From Sipunculus nudus (lineage: Eukaryota > Annelida > Sipuncula > Golfingiida > Sipunculidae), in assembly GCA_026874595.1 (NCBI GenBank), contig CM049309.1:18603576-18667575 (forward strand): a stretch of 64,000 nucleotides of DNA, in the 5' to 3' direction. The stretch's first letter is position 1; the number at the start of each line of letters is the position of its first letter. The notes under the pieces were generated by a model. The model ran no database searches. It had not been told where the DNA came from and saw nothing but the letters and a program-made list of their open reading frames with translations. Position numbers and translations under genes: made by a program. Of the stretch, positions 37,701-52,700 are shown piece after piece.

Positions 37701-40700
37701 AGTGGATTTCAATGAGGATAAATTAAGTGGAATGGCTTTAAAAATGGCATTTTTACAGTACTTTAAATTTTGTTTATAAAATCAAAAACTTTGTGATTCC
37801 ATATGTTTTACATATGTTTGGCACACAATTACTGTAAACAACTAATTCTGGAGTCTGTGCAGCTCTCATCACCCTATTTTGCATATATTGGTCATAGGAC
37901 TAGTATTGGATTGTATCCCTCATTCCTGCAGGTGTCACCGCTTTGGTTGACCAACATTCTGTGATACATGTGCTCATTACACACTTTGTGAAAACTGCTT
38001 ACCAGTAATTATTTGTTGTGGAGCTGTCAGATAGGCACTTAATCATTGACATTCTAGTCATATTCACTTCTCAACTTCAGTCATTAGTTTCATCATTGGT
38101 GTGTGTGTTTATATATATAATTATATCACAGTATGGATTTGAATCCAGTTGAGTTCAGAACTCATCTAGTTGGGACATGAATTCCTATATAAACTGGCTA
38201 ACTTCCAGTTGAGATGGGAATTCTCATCTAAATGGTGAAGATGGGAATATTCATTGTTATTCCAAACTGAACCAGTTGACATTGGAATATTCCAATGAAC
38301 ACTGGCTAACATTGGAATGTCCAGAAGTGAACCAGTTTACTTTGGGATATCCTGAAAAACACTATATAAAAGTATATAATAATGGTCATACATACGGTAT
38401 AAATTTCATGTTTAGGATTAGTAATAATTTCTATGATAATAAGGCTTTCTGTATATCTGTGAGTATGTCCAGTACTTTCATTTGCACACATTATCTCAAG
38501 ATGCATTCAAGCAATGAAAATTTGACCAAAGATTTTACTCAAGAGGGATGTGCATTATCAGATTTAAGACTGATTGGAAATACAATATGGCCGCAAGGTA
38601 GCAATCTTTGAATTCCTTCATGCCAGTTCTTGGCAATTGTTGGGTTGCAATTATAACTTACCAGGTATTGGATGGATTTTCATGTGATATATTGTAAATA
38701 TTTACCAATTAAGTATCTGACCTGAGTAAGGTTAAAATTTGATTCATTGTCAGATGTGCACTTATGTAAGGTCAATGGTCATAACACATCTGATTGGAAT
38801 ATAATCCAGTCTTACAGTGCTCTTTTTTTTTACCATATTTTTTTTTTACTAGTTTATCCTTGGGTAATTTTAGTTGATAAAATTTATATAAAATTACTTC
38901 TTTTTGGTTTTTCAGTCCTTGTCAGGGGTACGCAAAGTCACAACGTGCTGGTTGGGACTTCCATCACTATTCCATGTGAAACTGGCGAGGAAAAAACAAA
39001 AGTAACCTGGAAAGTCAATTACAAGAAGCTGCCTAATCTTGACTATTTGAACAGAAGGCCAGGAACATGGCAAAAGCTGATCATTGGAGCTCGTCATAGC
39101 ATCAACAAACAGAATCATTCTATGGTTATAAAAGGTATGCTGATTCGAGACACTGGAAAATACCGCTGTGAATACACCAATAATGATGGGACCAGGGTTA
39201 TTTCACAAGAACTTATGGTGACTGTACAAGGTATGTTATGTAGATTTCTTGCGATTTGAACCACTTAAACTTTTAACAAACCAGATAAAATGATCAATGG
39301 CCTTTTCAGGAAGTTATGTGGTTATTGGTGGTTTGTGTTATGCTTCTTTTATGATTGCTAAACTGCAGAGCTCTGTGTTGCTGCCAATGCAGTTATATAA
39401 ACAAATTTCACACTCTAATGCCATAAGAAAAATATATTGATACTTTATCAGTTATAACATGTCAATAATCGACAAAACATTTCTGCCTATACAAGGCTCC
39501 GGTATCAGAATTCAGTGAACCCTCGCCAGTGATCGTTATTAACATTATTCCTGATACTGGTAGCTAATGCGGTATAGCTGAGATATATCAGCCAGGAGGT
39601 TAAAAGAATAATATATCATAAACAGGTAGGGTAAAAAAATTTCACATTTTCCTCTCTGCAATTGGTGCAAATTTTGTTTCGCAAATATGTCTTACATGAA
39701 GACAATCATTAAAAATCAGGCGGACAGGTGTAGTGGAATGGACTTTAATAAATTAATTACTCCATTCAGTAAAAGTGTTGCTGATGGGAAAAAATATATA
39801 AACAGACAAGAAATTATTTTACACATATGCACATAGTAGTAAACCAATCTCCAGATGTATATTGATCTCCATAAATATTCCAGTTATGTTAAACCTATAA
39901 TGTTTCAGGTTTATCATACAAAGCACACAAACAAGAAAGCAAAAAGACAGACAGCCAAACGGACAGAAAAACATTGGTGAAAAAAAATGTAACTTCAGTC
40001 AGGTAGCCATTAGGGTGTATAGGGCCCTCCCAAGACCAATTGTAGTGACATACATTAATACGCCACCATACTCTATGTAGGTAAAGCAGTAGTTAATCAT
40101 TATCTATGCTTAGATTGCACTTGTTGACTTGGAATCTTTGTGATGGTCTGATCTTCAGATCAGTTGAACCGGACTGAATAGACTGCCAACCCCCTTCATT
40201 ATGGCCATTGGTCTGATATCAGGAATCCACATGGTTTGTGATCCTTGTGTTAAACCCGCCTACTTTTAGAGCATGGGTTAATAGTTTATTGATTGATGGT
40301 ATGCACTCAATGTCCAATCACTTAACTGTGACCTCGAGAGCTGGGCAGGCTTGTGTCCGCTCGCGCATACAGATCTGTCTTTGCAGGGACATAATGTTCT
40401 GTGCCTGTGACTGCAATCCATATATTGCAATGTACTATTGTGACTTTTTTTCTCGGAGAACAGCACTGGCATGCCCTAATTTAACTATGGAAAAATGTTT
40501 TCCATCAAATTTAATAGAGGATATATACTCATTCATGTTTGCATATTTGTTTGTCTGTCTTAATAGAATATCTAAAAAAGTTATCTATTCTCTTAATATC
40601 ATAAATGGAACTGAAGGTAATAAGACTCTGAATATAGTTCCATTGGTGCATTTGCCACTACTTTTTTGTCCAAGGGCCGCACTCAATGAAACCTACAATG

Positions 40701-43700
40701 AATCCCTTAGTTCCCTTTGTCTTAGGAGTCAATGGCTGGTAAATCAGTCCGTGAGGAGTATTTGATCCTTGAGGTTCCGCTCTGGCATTTGCAAATATTA
40801 CTATACAGTCTTCACATAAATATTACATTTAAATTATATCAGTGTATAAAAAATCAGAATAAGATAATTTAGTCATTTTGTTGTTGGTATATATATAAGA
40901 GAATGTGCTTTCCATATAAATTATATACTTCAGCAAACAGCCCAAATCAGCAACTCAGCATCATGCAGTACTGACTGTTTATGCAGAGATCACATGACAA
41001 ACTTTGATCTGGTAGCAGAAGTAGTTTCTACAGAATTATAACCAATATTGTACATGATGGCAGATTCAGCTAAGCATCCTGACGTGCAGATCATTCGTGA
41101 AAAATTAGAATAATCAGTGTCCTATTTTACTTCAGGTAAGGCCACCAGAATGAAAAATGACGAGCTTTACAATGTGACACGTGGCCAGACATTGACACTT
41201 GAGTGTTCAATCATAGGCATCCCAGCACCAACTTTCTCCTGGACCAGAAATGGCAACAAGGTGAGTAGATTTGGGATGTCTTCCAAGCTAATACTATAAA
41301 AAATCTCTTTGGAAACCTGAAGACTGGTGGTGCAACCTGTACTTTTTCTATTTTTTATGCTTGAATAAGCAGATGCCCATTATTAATCAGCCTATCTGTC
41401 TGTCAGTTTGTCTCTTCATCTTTCTGTGTGTCTGTCAAATTTGTTTTCTGGTGATGACTCCAGGTTGATTTTATTTTTTATGACAAATATCATGTTTATT
41501 TCATTGTATTTCATATAGTCTGATAGTGTTTTATGAACACATTGGTAAGCAAGATATGTCCCACCAATATATATCAGTATGAGAATGTCATGGAATAAAA
41601 TATAGTGCATCTGATTGTAGAAAAAGACCTTATAGTTGGAGTTGGGTAGTATACCTCACATTATGTACATGTATTATGATGTATCACTGAAAAATTATAT
41701 AACATTTAGTGCAAATCGTGCTATTTCAGATTGTTCACAAAATACATGTATGCTCCTTGTCTGTTCATCTAACACATTTCTGGGTTATTAGCTCAGCTGA
41801 CTATAAGTTATCTGAGCTATAGTCGTGGTCCATTGTCCGTCGTCCGTCCGTCTGTCCGTCCGTCCGTCCGTCCGTCCGTCCGTCCGTCCGTCCGTCCGTC
41901 CGTAGATGTGGCACGTTTTGAAACTGTAAGACCTAGGAATTCAAAATTCAGCATAATGTTAGATGTCCCTAAGATCTCCTACCAAGCCGAAAACTGGGTC
42001 TTTGCGACTTTGTTCCTTTGAGAAATTAAGGAAAAACCTCAATTTTTTATTAAAATCCTATTTTCACACTTCAGGACTGCCTAATATCAAAACCACTCAT
42101 CTGTTTTTCCTCATATTTACCATAAATATTCTTCTATATAGTTCCTATGTACATGCCAGAAATTAAGTCTGTTAAGTATAAATTCTTAAAGTTATGGGCC
42201 CAAACATAATGGACTTTGTAAAAAATCAGGAAAAATATTTACTCACTTAACATGAAATATTTGGAAACTAGAGTCTGTTTTCCCAAGTATATAACTATGT
42301 TTAATTAAGATTCAATTGTTTACCCAAAATTAGATCTGAATTTTGTAAATTTTTTAAGTAATTAGCATAAAAATAAAATCAGTACCTTAAATTTTGCCCA
42401 ACTTTGACCATGGCACGTTTTTTTCCTGTAAGTACCATTGATTTAATTTTCACAGCATGTAAACATAAATATTTAATTTGTTTAAATCTGAAATTTGGAA
42501 GTAAAAGCTTGAAAATTAAGCTAGTTATTGATTTTTTTCTTGAGGCTCTATTGTAGTCATTTGCTTTGATTACAGATTACAGATGCAGGGTCCCACTCCA
42601 GGTCACTGGAAGTCAGCTATGCCAGGGTTTGGGATTTGTTACAGTCACTGGGGGAGATCCCCTGCTGTGACAGGTGTACAGTTATTTTCATATCACCACC
42701 CCAATAAGCCCCCCCCCCCTTAATTGTAATGCTGTTTCCACTCTGATATGCAAAAACTTTCCTTGAAAAAGTAATTCAAGGTGTAATCCAGAAGATGCAA
42801 TGTTGTGTAATGTAGCATTTTTAAAGAAATCATTTTTCTTTAAAATGATTTTACCAATCATAATGGGACCCATCAGTATGCTTAAATTATGATAAAATAT
42901 GAAGCACATGGATAAATAAAGACACAATTAAAAATTGTGAAATCTAAATCAAGTATTTTTTTTAGATATTTATTGTTTTTCAGATTTAAAAGATATATTT
43001 TTGCGGTAAAAAATAAATAAACAATTGTATGCATGATGTGGTGTTATCTGACAAGATTGAGATTTATGATGATGAAATTGAGAATTATGAATCAACTTTT
43101 ATATTCAGATATATATGTTATATTGAAAATGTATAGAAATATAAACTTAAATTTTAAAAAAAATTGATGTGATAAAAAAATGAGGATTTATTACAAACAT
43201 TTGTTCATTATTTTCCTGCATCAGCAGAATTTGAGATCAGGCTTTGTTTGCCATGTTTTATGTTGTTAATTAGTTATATTTCAGCTGTATACATTTCATT
43301 AAAAAAAACATATATTTAATAATATATATATACAAAAAAAAGATTCGATTGAACAAATGTGTAAACTACTGAAATGTCAACAGTTAATCGAAAAGCCAAC
43401 TAATGATCATGGTAATTGTACAGAGCATTTGTTCACAAACTGCATACATGCTTCAGTTTCAACATTAGGAAACACATGGTCAGGTCACAAAATATTATTT
43501 GCAACAATTTCTTGCTCATCAATACAAACCAATCATATAAACCAACCATGGCCTTTATTACCTCTTCCTCTTACACTTTATCTCAATTTGATATTATTTT
43601 AGATTTTTACCTTCAAGGTAAATGTCAGCTGAGCACAGTGACCCATAGGTCCCTTGTTTTTGAATGTTCCTATTAATATACTTTGGAAGTGGTTTTGTTA

Positions 43701-46700
43701 GCTGGGTTTTAATTTTTGCGCTTTTAGCAGGAGCTAGATTTGCACCAAAATGAGAACACGCATAAATTCGATGCGATCGTCTTAAGAGATTGTCTTAAGA
43801 GTTCATAGCAATGATTTCTCGGGAAAGACCCCTCTCATTTATAGTGGTTTGTTGAAACAATAAGTAGCCTTTTAAGACACCCCTAGGCCTTCCCATAGCT
43901 TTGAAGTACTACTGAGCTGAGAGCTACCTGGACTTTTTGTTCTGACGTAGTTGGCTGCTTCTGAATTGTACAATCATAGTTGTTGTTGTGGAGAAATTCT
44001 ACAACTTACTGGGATGTCAAACAATGTAGCTGGTTGCAGTACCACTGCATCATCAAAAGTGATTAGTCCTGAATAATAATGTATTGTTCACACCTTGCAG
44101 TCACGGTACTCTACCGGTCGCCCGTGGCATGTAACTTGTAAGCGGTCACTCGAAGGTTGTTAGGTGGGATGTAGGTTAAGTTACAAACCTGACTTTAAAA
44201 ATATTTTAATAATTTGATACACAATTTATTACCATTATACAGATTTGCGTGAAAATTCAAACTACACTAATGCTATAAAATGAAAATGCGCGAAAATTCA
44301 GGCACACCAAATTAACCATTTCTGCAGTATTTGCAGGCCAGGAATAATTTAGATGATACAATTTATATTATGTATTTTCGATTCACTATTTTGGCTCTGA
44401 AGCCCGGAAGGGGGTGGGGTATTGAACAAGGGAACTTCAGCTTTAACCACTAGGCTATATATTTCCCCTTGAGAATATTACTGTTCAATTTTCCAGTAAA
44501 AGTTAACAGATAAACATGGGTGGGGAGACAGATGTCACATGACACCTGTCCAGGGTCCCAAAGATCATCCTTTACCCCACTGAGATGATTATACAATGAC
44601 TTACACAATGGCCAGAACGACCCAGTGGCCGGATGGCTGTTACATATTTTGCTCCTAAATCTAGTTCAAATTGGTTTAGTCATGTAGGGCATATAAATAA
44701 GGTTACAACTCACAGTCCATAGTGACATCACATGTCCCATCATGAGACTCCTACAGTCTCGATTCCAGGGTATCGTTTACGTGCACACCATGACTTGGCA
44801 TAATAATTTATTTAAGAAAAATATTGTTCTCCTTTTTGAACTAACTTTTTCTTTTAAATCAGTGTTAAAGTGTGTTTATTTGTCCATCACAACATGTGTG
44901 GGCTTCTTCTCTGTTATCACCAATGTGCTGTGTGTGTAAAATAAGATGTAACTGGTACACATTAAATATGGCAATCCATGTGAGGGTGTACATGCTAAGA
45001 CATCTTGATATAAAACACATACTTATTCTAGTTAGAAACAAATGAGATTAGCAGGCATATTTGATAACTGCAAGAATAACAGCTTGTATGTCTCACAGGG
45101 CTCGACATTGACTTTTTAAAATGCTTGACCGATCAGGCATGTAGCACTTGGCTTTTACCTGCCCAAATTTATTGCCCAGCAAACATTAGTAACTGCGGCC
45201 AGGCTGCAAAGTGTACTCCACATCACAGTTTACCAAGTGTATTGTATATAAGACAATTTACAGGTCATTAAGGGTAACAAGTAACAACAAATTATGGATA
45301 TGTTATGTTTGAATGTGACAACATTTTGGGAATTTTATTGTAACATAATGTAAGGGTTTTACTGAAAACACTTGCCAATTAAGACAAGTGGGAGACAACT
45401 AGGGGTTAATTACACAACCAGGACCTGCAGGTGCAGTAGACACAGGGCCTGGTTGACACCAGGATACAAAATACAAGAAAATGATAAGAAGTGAGTGTTA
45501 CTGCCTTGTCAAGTTGTCCCAAACTGAAATGGAAAATCTGCAGATGTACATACTAAGGTTCAGAATAAGATAAGTCAGCATTTACAAAATGGAAGCCGTT
45601 ACCTCCACCAAAAAAAAGGGACAACTTCTGTTTGCCCTACCACTGTTTCTGAAATTTTAACCTGACAAGGGCAAGTGGGCAACCATTAATGTTGAGCCCT
45701 GTCTTCAAATGTAGGCCTACATCAGGAACAACGTCCTGACTTGGACTCAAATACTTATTTAGAATCACTCAAGTTTACTGGAGTACTTGAGTAGGCCTCA
45801 CAGTTGAACCAGATAAACTGGAGACCAGGTGTATGGTGTACAGGTCTGTTTGTGTACCATTAAATGACACAAGGGTCCAATTATAGACTAATCTAATCCA
45901 GAGACAGCAGTTGAAGGGGGGATCAGCTAAGTAACAAGAAGACATTTGTTTTCATTAACTCCAATATTCTACACCCTTATTTTCATTTTAGACTTGAAAA
46001 TCTGGTTGATTTTGTTTGATTTTACATGAATAGTGTTGAAAATGATCTTCTTGAAAAGATAAATTTTCTTGCCCCACTTCCTGTAATTAAATTTTTACTC
46101 TAAGAAAAAAATATCTTATGAATCATAAGCATCTTACATATTTCGAAGTCATCATATTATAAATGAATTGAACATGTTTAAACATTGCTGAGTTACACTT
46201 GCTTAAATTGTGTATTCCTAAAATTTTTTAGTTAAATTATAATTACTAACTGCTTGTTTCACACCTTCAGTGTGTTTTCCTTTAATTCCACACAAGAAAG
46301 TTAACGGGCTTACTTTATACTTTTCAGGTAATGACCCAGGGGTAAAAATCCCCAAATAAACCCAAAAATCATTTAAAGTTAATATTAGACCCACAAAATA
46401 CATATTTTTAAACCAGGGACAGCTCTTTTGCTGATTTTATATATTCATGGAATTAACATTCAGTTATATATTTTTGGATTTATTTTACATGAAGGTTGTT
46501 GCCTTATTCTGTCTGAGATAAAGGCATGGGTGCCAACAGGCAAACCATAATCCACTGAAATCATTAATAAAATATTCAGCCATTCCAGTTCAGGTGTTTA
46601 TGGTAGGTCAGTATAGACATACCCACACGTTCATTAATTTCACACATATTTTCATTGAATTTGATGTTACTTAAAATTATGAGGCTGTTCTCTGGTTCCT

Positions 46701-49700
46701 TTTTGTTTTTAAATGTTTAAAATAATAGGCATGTGAGAATTGTTTAAAATAAATGCTAATATGAATTAGCCCTGATAGACAGCAGGGTACAGTGACCCAT
46801 GAGTCCCTTGCTTTGCAAGTTCTGTTACCTTTTTCTGTTTGAGCTACAGTTACTGGGAGTGTAACTTTGCTTTGAGCTGGATTCCGTGACATGATGGTGA
46901 ATGTTCTGTCTGCAGCAGTAAATGACCAGCAGCTGAGATGCTGCAGGGAGCCTTTAAGTGATAATTAGGATGGCTAGGTGCAGTGGCTGTCTTTGATATT
47001 TACCATGCTCACTCAGCCCCTGCCCTCCTCCTCTCAACCTCAATATGACCTTGTTTATGGAGTAACAAGAGACAGTCAGTTCAAACCAGGTGGACAGGTG
47101 ACAGTGCTGTATCATGAACCACAAGGCTACTGGATACTGTTGCTGCATGGCGTTATGTTCATGAAGGTTCTAAATTTGTGATATTAATGAAATGAAAATA
47201 ATCATCAAAATAAAACTGTAATGAATGAGATACATAGTAAACACAGCTGAACAGACATTTATCATGTAGTTCATGTTTTCCATGCATATAGTGTTCAAAG
47301 ATGAAAAGCAAATGATTGATATATTGCACCACATGATGTGGGACTTTTTAAGGACTCACACTCGTACTTGAGGGTCCTAGAATCAGACTTGTATTAAGAC
47401 TTGAACTACTCAAGTCATTTTGGAGTCCAATAGAAAAAAATCTGTCACATATTATAAGATCTTTCCTGTATATGCATGTGTGCACTACTTACAGAATAGT
47501 TAAAGCTTAGCTATAAATTTAATTAACCATTATAGTATAAGCATGTGTGAACTAATTTTAAAATGTATATTTTAACCTAAAATTTCCATTTTTAAATCAA
47601 TTGCATTTTAAGGATATTTGTATTGGACTCATACTGAGACTTGGACTCAGGTTCCAAATGACTTGGACTTGAAGAAGTTGGTCTTAGTCTCAAACCTCAA
47701 GAAATCGGAAATGGACTTTGAATCAAAGGGCCTGGACTTGGACTAGCACTCGGACTCATATGGTGTGAACTCGACAATAACAATTCTCTTATTTTTCCAG
47801 ATTTTTTATATAATTGCAATAATGAATAAGAATTTCCATTGGTACAGTGTAGCCTGTGGTCTTCATTTAATAAGATTGTGAAACTTATTAATCTGTGGGA
47901 ATATTAAATGAATCTTATAATATATATATACTTATTTACATATTCTGTGAAGGTTGCTGTACAATGATATCATGAAAATGGAACCCTTGCGAAACAATGA
48001 AAATATAACAATCCCAGAAAGTTAACCTTGTAAATATAAATCTAACAATAGTACACTGTTGGAACAAATGTGATGGCACTTGCTAGATAACTAAGTCATA
48101 AAGTATAGTTGAGGAATGTCAAGGAGTTTGTATGGATGGAGTCACAACTCTGTCATGGCACATGTCAGATGTTCCTTTTGGGGCCATAAATCTAGCTGTT
48201 CCATATAAACCCCTCAGTAATATTTTACTGAAATTGTAGCAAATTGTAAAACTAATGTAGCCAATAAAGTTTAAAAAGTTTATGATGTAATAAACATATT
48301 TGTATAGAAGTTTAAATTCAATAAATACATTTATATTTGATAGAATATTCCTCTGGGACTGACAGTAGTTATTTTAAATTGTCAAATAGAAAATTGTCTG
48401 TTTATTTACTATAGCAGTTTCCTATTCAAAGACAGTGCACTGAACAGGTAATTTGAATCGTTTGAGCTGCCTTGGTTGATTAGTTATACAGTTATCAACC
48501 AGCCCCCGGGAAAAATGAGAATCCAGAGATGGTATGAAGGGATTCCCATTCTTCCCCAGAAGAAGGAGAATTCTCATTCTTCCTGGGAAAAATGAGAATA
48601 CCAGTCTCTCACGGGAAAATTTAGAATTCTCATTTTTTCCTGGGAAAGATTAGAATCCAGTTTTGAAATTCAAACCTGGGAAACATGAGAATTCTCATTC
48701 TTCCAAAGAATTGGAATTATTGATGCTAACTTAACTCTTTAATTTTTTCATACTTATTTCTCTTTTTCAGAAAGAAACTTTGATCATCTTTCTTTCACAT
48801 TAATTCTGAACTGTTCAAGTGTTAAAAAAGAAATAAATAGTACACTCACACAAAATAGAAATATGTGAATAAAATATGAAGCTGACAGAAAGTGTTGTAA
48901 ATATGGCAGGCTAATCCAGCGCCAAGTATATGTTTTTGTAAAGGTGCATCTGTCAATAACAGATGTAGATGCAGAAAACCTGGGATTAAATTTTCCACTA
49001 AATGTCATGTATCCACCAGTGGTATATGTCAAAATAAGTTTTGGATGATTGTGTCATAGTATTCGACCACCTTGGCACAATGTGTTTCTCAAATATCTGA
49101 TGGATATCTAATGACAGACAATTACCTGAACTCTATTGCATTTAAAATAGAATGCAAAAAATGTTACTGTTCTTTTAGCAATGGTCATTTAATAACATTA
49201 AGGTTTGGTTATAATACCGAAGTAAAATATGTAAACTTAACCCACCTTAACTATTAAAAGGATATCATTTAACAAATTGGAGCTGGCTGGAAAAAAATAA
49301 GAATTCTGGTTTTTCCCCAGGAAAAAATCAGAATTCTCATTCTTCCCGGGAAAAATCAGAATCAAATCATAGTATGAAATGATTCTTTTTTTCCTGGGAA
49401 GAATGGGAATTACCATTATTCCCGGGAAAAATGAGAATTCTGATTTTTCCCCAATAAAAATTAGAATTCTCATTTTTCCCGGGAGGATACCAGAACTTCC
49501 CAGATTCTCATTCTTCCCTTGACATTTATAATGGAGGGGAAAATAACGGTGTGGTTCTCAGGCACCGTGCATCTGTTTAAACTCCCCCATGTAAAAAATT
49601 TGATTTTGATTTTCATCTTTCAAGAAGATAAAATAGTACAGTTTTGATCAGATTTCCTTTGTTATGTAGTGATTTTACCTATTAAGCAAAAAGAAATTCT

Positions 49701-52700
49701 GTCATTATCATAAGCTTTTCCTTGACCATTTGACATTTTATCAAAACCTACAAAAAAAGTAAAACAAAATCACTTGCCCGCACTGATTTTTAAAAAAAAG
49801 TGCCTGTCTCAGAACCGTACCTTATTTTTGGCATAGTCATAAAAGTATATATAAAAGTTTATATTTTAGAGGTATTATCTTTAAATAGAAATGTTCTATT
49901 TTATCAGGGCTGTTTCAAATCAATGATGTATTCATACTGTCAGAGTACAAAATAAAATTTTGTATGATAAAAACAGTAGAAGGGACTTTTTCATTATTCA
50001 TATTCCATGAAGTGTTACAGCTAGGTATGGCCTGGTGAACTTGATCTTGAACTGGGACTGAATTGATGTACTACGTACATGTATTGTATTGTGTATCATG
50101 TCATGGTGAAGTATTGCTATATGTATCATATATCAGGAGCTTTCGGATAGTTGTATCTATTGTCAGCATATTGAAACAGAGACATCTGATGAAACTCTTA
50201 CAATATTTGACTTTGTATCATGATGTATTGGTGCGCTAGTGAATAGTTATAGCCCTAAAACTAGCTTCAAGTAACAACTAATTTTTTTTATATTTTCCAA
50301 AGTTAAAGTAAAGTGTCTCTTATTTTGAAGGAAGTTAGTTACTAATTTTTACTGAAAAATAATATAAAATTTCAATTAAAAATAATACTGAAAAATAATG
50401 AAAGCTTCTTCAGTAAAAATTTTAATATTTACAATCAGAAATAATCATGTGCATTAAAAACTAAAATAAAATTTCAATATGCCTTCTTTTAAATAAATGT
50501 CTTGATGTAACTGCATGGTAGCCTAGAATTATTAAATTTTTACATATATCAATTTTATTTCAGTAAATTAAAACTCTTACACTTTTTATTGTCATAAGTC
50601 ATCAATTCAGATGTTTAAAGATTATTCTAGCAGGCTGATATTGTATTTGTATAATATTTTATTAGAAATAATGTAATTAGAGAGACTTTCAGCCTTTTAT
50701 CAAGGTAAGGATATGGGCCTGTGTTGCTTCCTTAATGGCTACGCTATTTGAAAGTTTAAATATTATTATAACTGTTATGTGCTTTATCATCTAGATCAGA
50801 CTTCCTCAAAGAAAAGCTCACAGGTTAAGGACATTAGAGTGTCATATATTATCTTACAGGTGGTCCAGTGTGTTAGCCCTTAAAACTCTAAATATAAAAT
50901 GGTCATGAAATATCACATGTAAAGTTTGAGCACTAAAAACATCATGAAATTTCTGTAAATGTTAATAAAAATTTTGAATCCTGGTTTTTTACCTGAGTTT
51001 GTAAACTTTGTCATCATCCTCATTTCATCATTAAATGAAATATAAACTAGAATAGTTACCCAGTAGGTCACACACCTCTAAGATTACCTTGTCAAAAGCA
51101 AAACAGAAAATTTAACAGGGTCTTTGGTGGCCCCTTTTCTACCCCCCATAAATTTGTGTGGAAATGGGTTCATTAGTCTTAAAACAAACTGTGAAAGCTT
51201 AACCTCCTTGGCACAGGTAATTACATATGGCAACCAAGGCTTAAAAGGTACCAAATTTTATTTACTGGAGTACCGGTACCTTACCTGACTCCAACATGTG
51301 TACTTGTTGCCATGGCAACACTGTAAAGATGTAAATGGACAATGTACCAATGCCAAAATCTGTAGATTATAATTTTGACTTGGTGGCATTAGCTTTCTCC
51401 TAACAGGGGAATAATTATAAAATAAAACATCAATCTACTGAAAATAATAACACTCATTAACTCAGAAAGTTAATTCCATTCAAAACAAGCTGTACATAAT
51501 GTAAAAATTATGTATAAATTGACCAGCCCATGTTGTACTGAAGTACTCTGTTAGAACTATGTAGACTCAAGTAGTCCATACTCCACTGTTGTACAGTTAT
51601 ATTCAAAGCAGAATAAGTTTTTGTTGTAATTTAAACCTTAGTGATAATGAGCATGTTGACTCCATAACCGGCTTACTTGGCAAGGATGCACCCTAATTCA
51701 GATTTAAAGTCATCATGAGAGGTCCATTATTTACTGAACAGCCTAAAAAATGTCATGAATTTTTCTAAATTTAGGAGTGAAATAAACTTCTCAGAAACAA
51801 GGCAGTTATCATCAGTAGCATTGTGTATATGAACTTAGCAGTTTTATTTACATTGTTTTATATGCATAGTTTGCTTTCTCTTTTGATGTAGAATGATTTA
51901 TAGGATCAAAAAAGTTATTATTGCAATTAAGAAAACTTTGTTTGTCAACAAAGGCTCATGTTACCCTTTGTATAACCGGGTGACACAGCAACTGTAAAGT
52001 CTGCTTGTTGATATCATCACCAAGATGTCCCTTTGATCTCTAATGGTGGCCCCGTTGTACCCACCTGTACACAAAACGTTGTACAGAAGCCAGTATTAAA
52101 ATCCAGGGTATGTGGCAGTGGCACAGTTATGTGTATAAACATTCCGGTATACATGCATATGTGCAGCCCAGAGGAAGAGAGACACTCCAGAGTGTCACCG
52201 AGTCCCAGGGTCCAACATGAGCCCCAGGCGGCCCTGGGCCTTCTCACCCAAGAGGCCATCCAGGGTGGCCCCGTAACATTACATTGTAATGGCTGCCTGT
52301 GTTAATTTAGAGGATAAATCAACGCTGGTATGCAGCTCACTCCAGCTCAGTGTCTGGGCATGTTTGGAGTAAGCTTGGGGTGTTTAAGTAAATACGGATG
52401 ATACAATGATAGCTAGGATGATAGTGTGAGAAACACTATGGTCAATTAGTAATTAGAAATGCTTTAACTGAATAAAATTGATAAATCATGAAATTAACTT
52501 TTTTTTCAGTTATTTCATAGTTTATGCTTTAATTTTTTTCATTATCTGCTCTATTATTTTATTTTCCACAATTTATGTCAAATTACATATCTATGTTTCT
52601 GTTCATCAATTTTCATTGGATCTCAACACACTCAGGCCGTTCAGATAATCTATTTAACCAATGATCATATAATTGTAACTAAATAAATGGTATATTTCAC

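Larger units (their letters stand above)
31722..38915. other. Ig gene intron 1: contents
   Basis: 7.2 kb, AT-rich and very poor in CG. It holds group B copy 1 (33118-34767) and diverged palindrome-box monomers (about 37330-37960). The rest shows no structure that I can name. Confidence 0.6.

Noticed and set aside
40238-40765. A 175-codon open + strand stretch in Ig intron 2
   Set aside because: It is Cys-rich but without any recognisable domain, begins inside the intron, and the exons on both sides join in phase without it. One such stretch is expected by chance in 64 kb.
41841-41903. A CRISPR-like or minisatellite array
   Set aside because: It is a plain CCGT tetranucleotide run within group B, with no spacers.
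47000-47181. A possible extra Ig-gene exon
   Set aside because: No Ig motif, no framing splice sites, and exons 3 and 4 already complete domain 2.
52033-52305. An open frame ending GGPVTLHCNG, like Ig strand B
   Set aside because: No acceptor in phase, an immediate stop, and duplicated GGTGGCCCCGT words suggest a repeat. Kept only as a GC-rich island.
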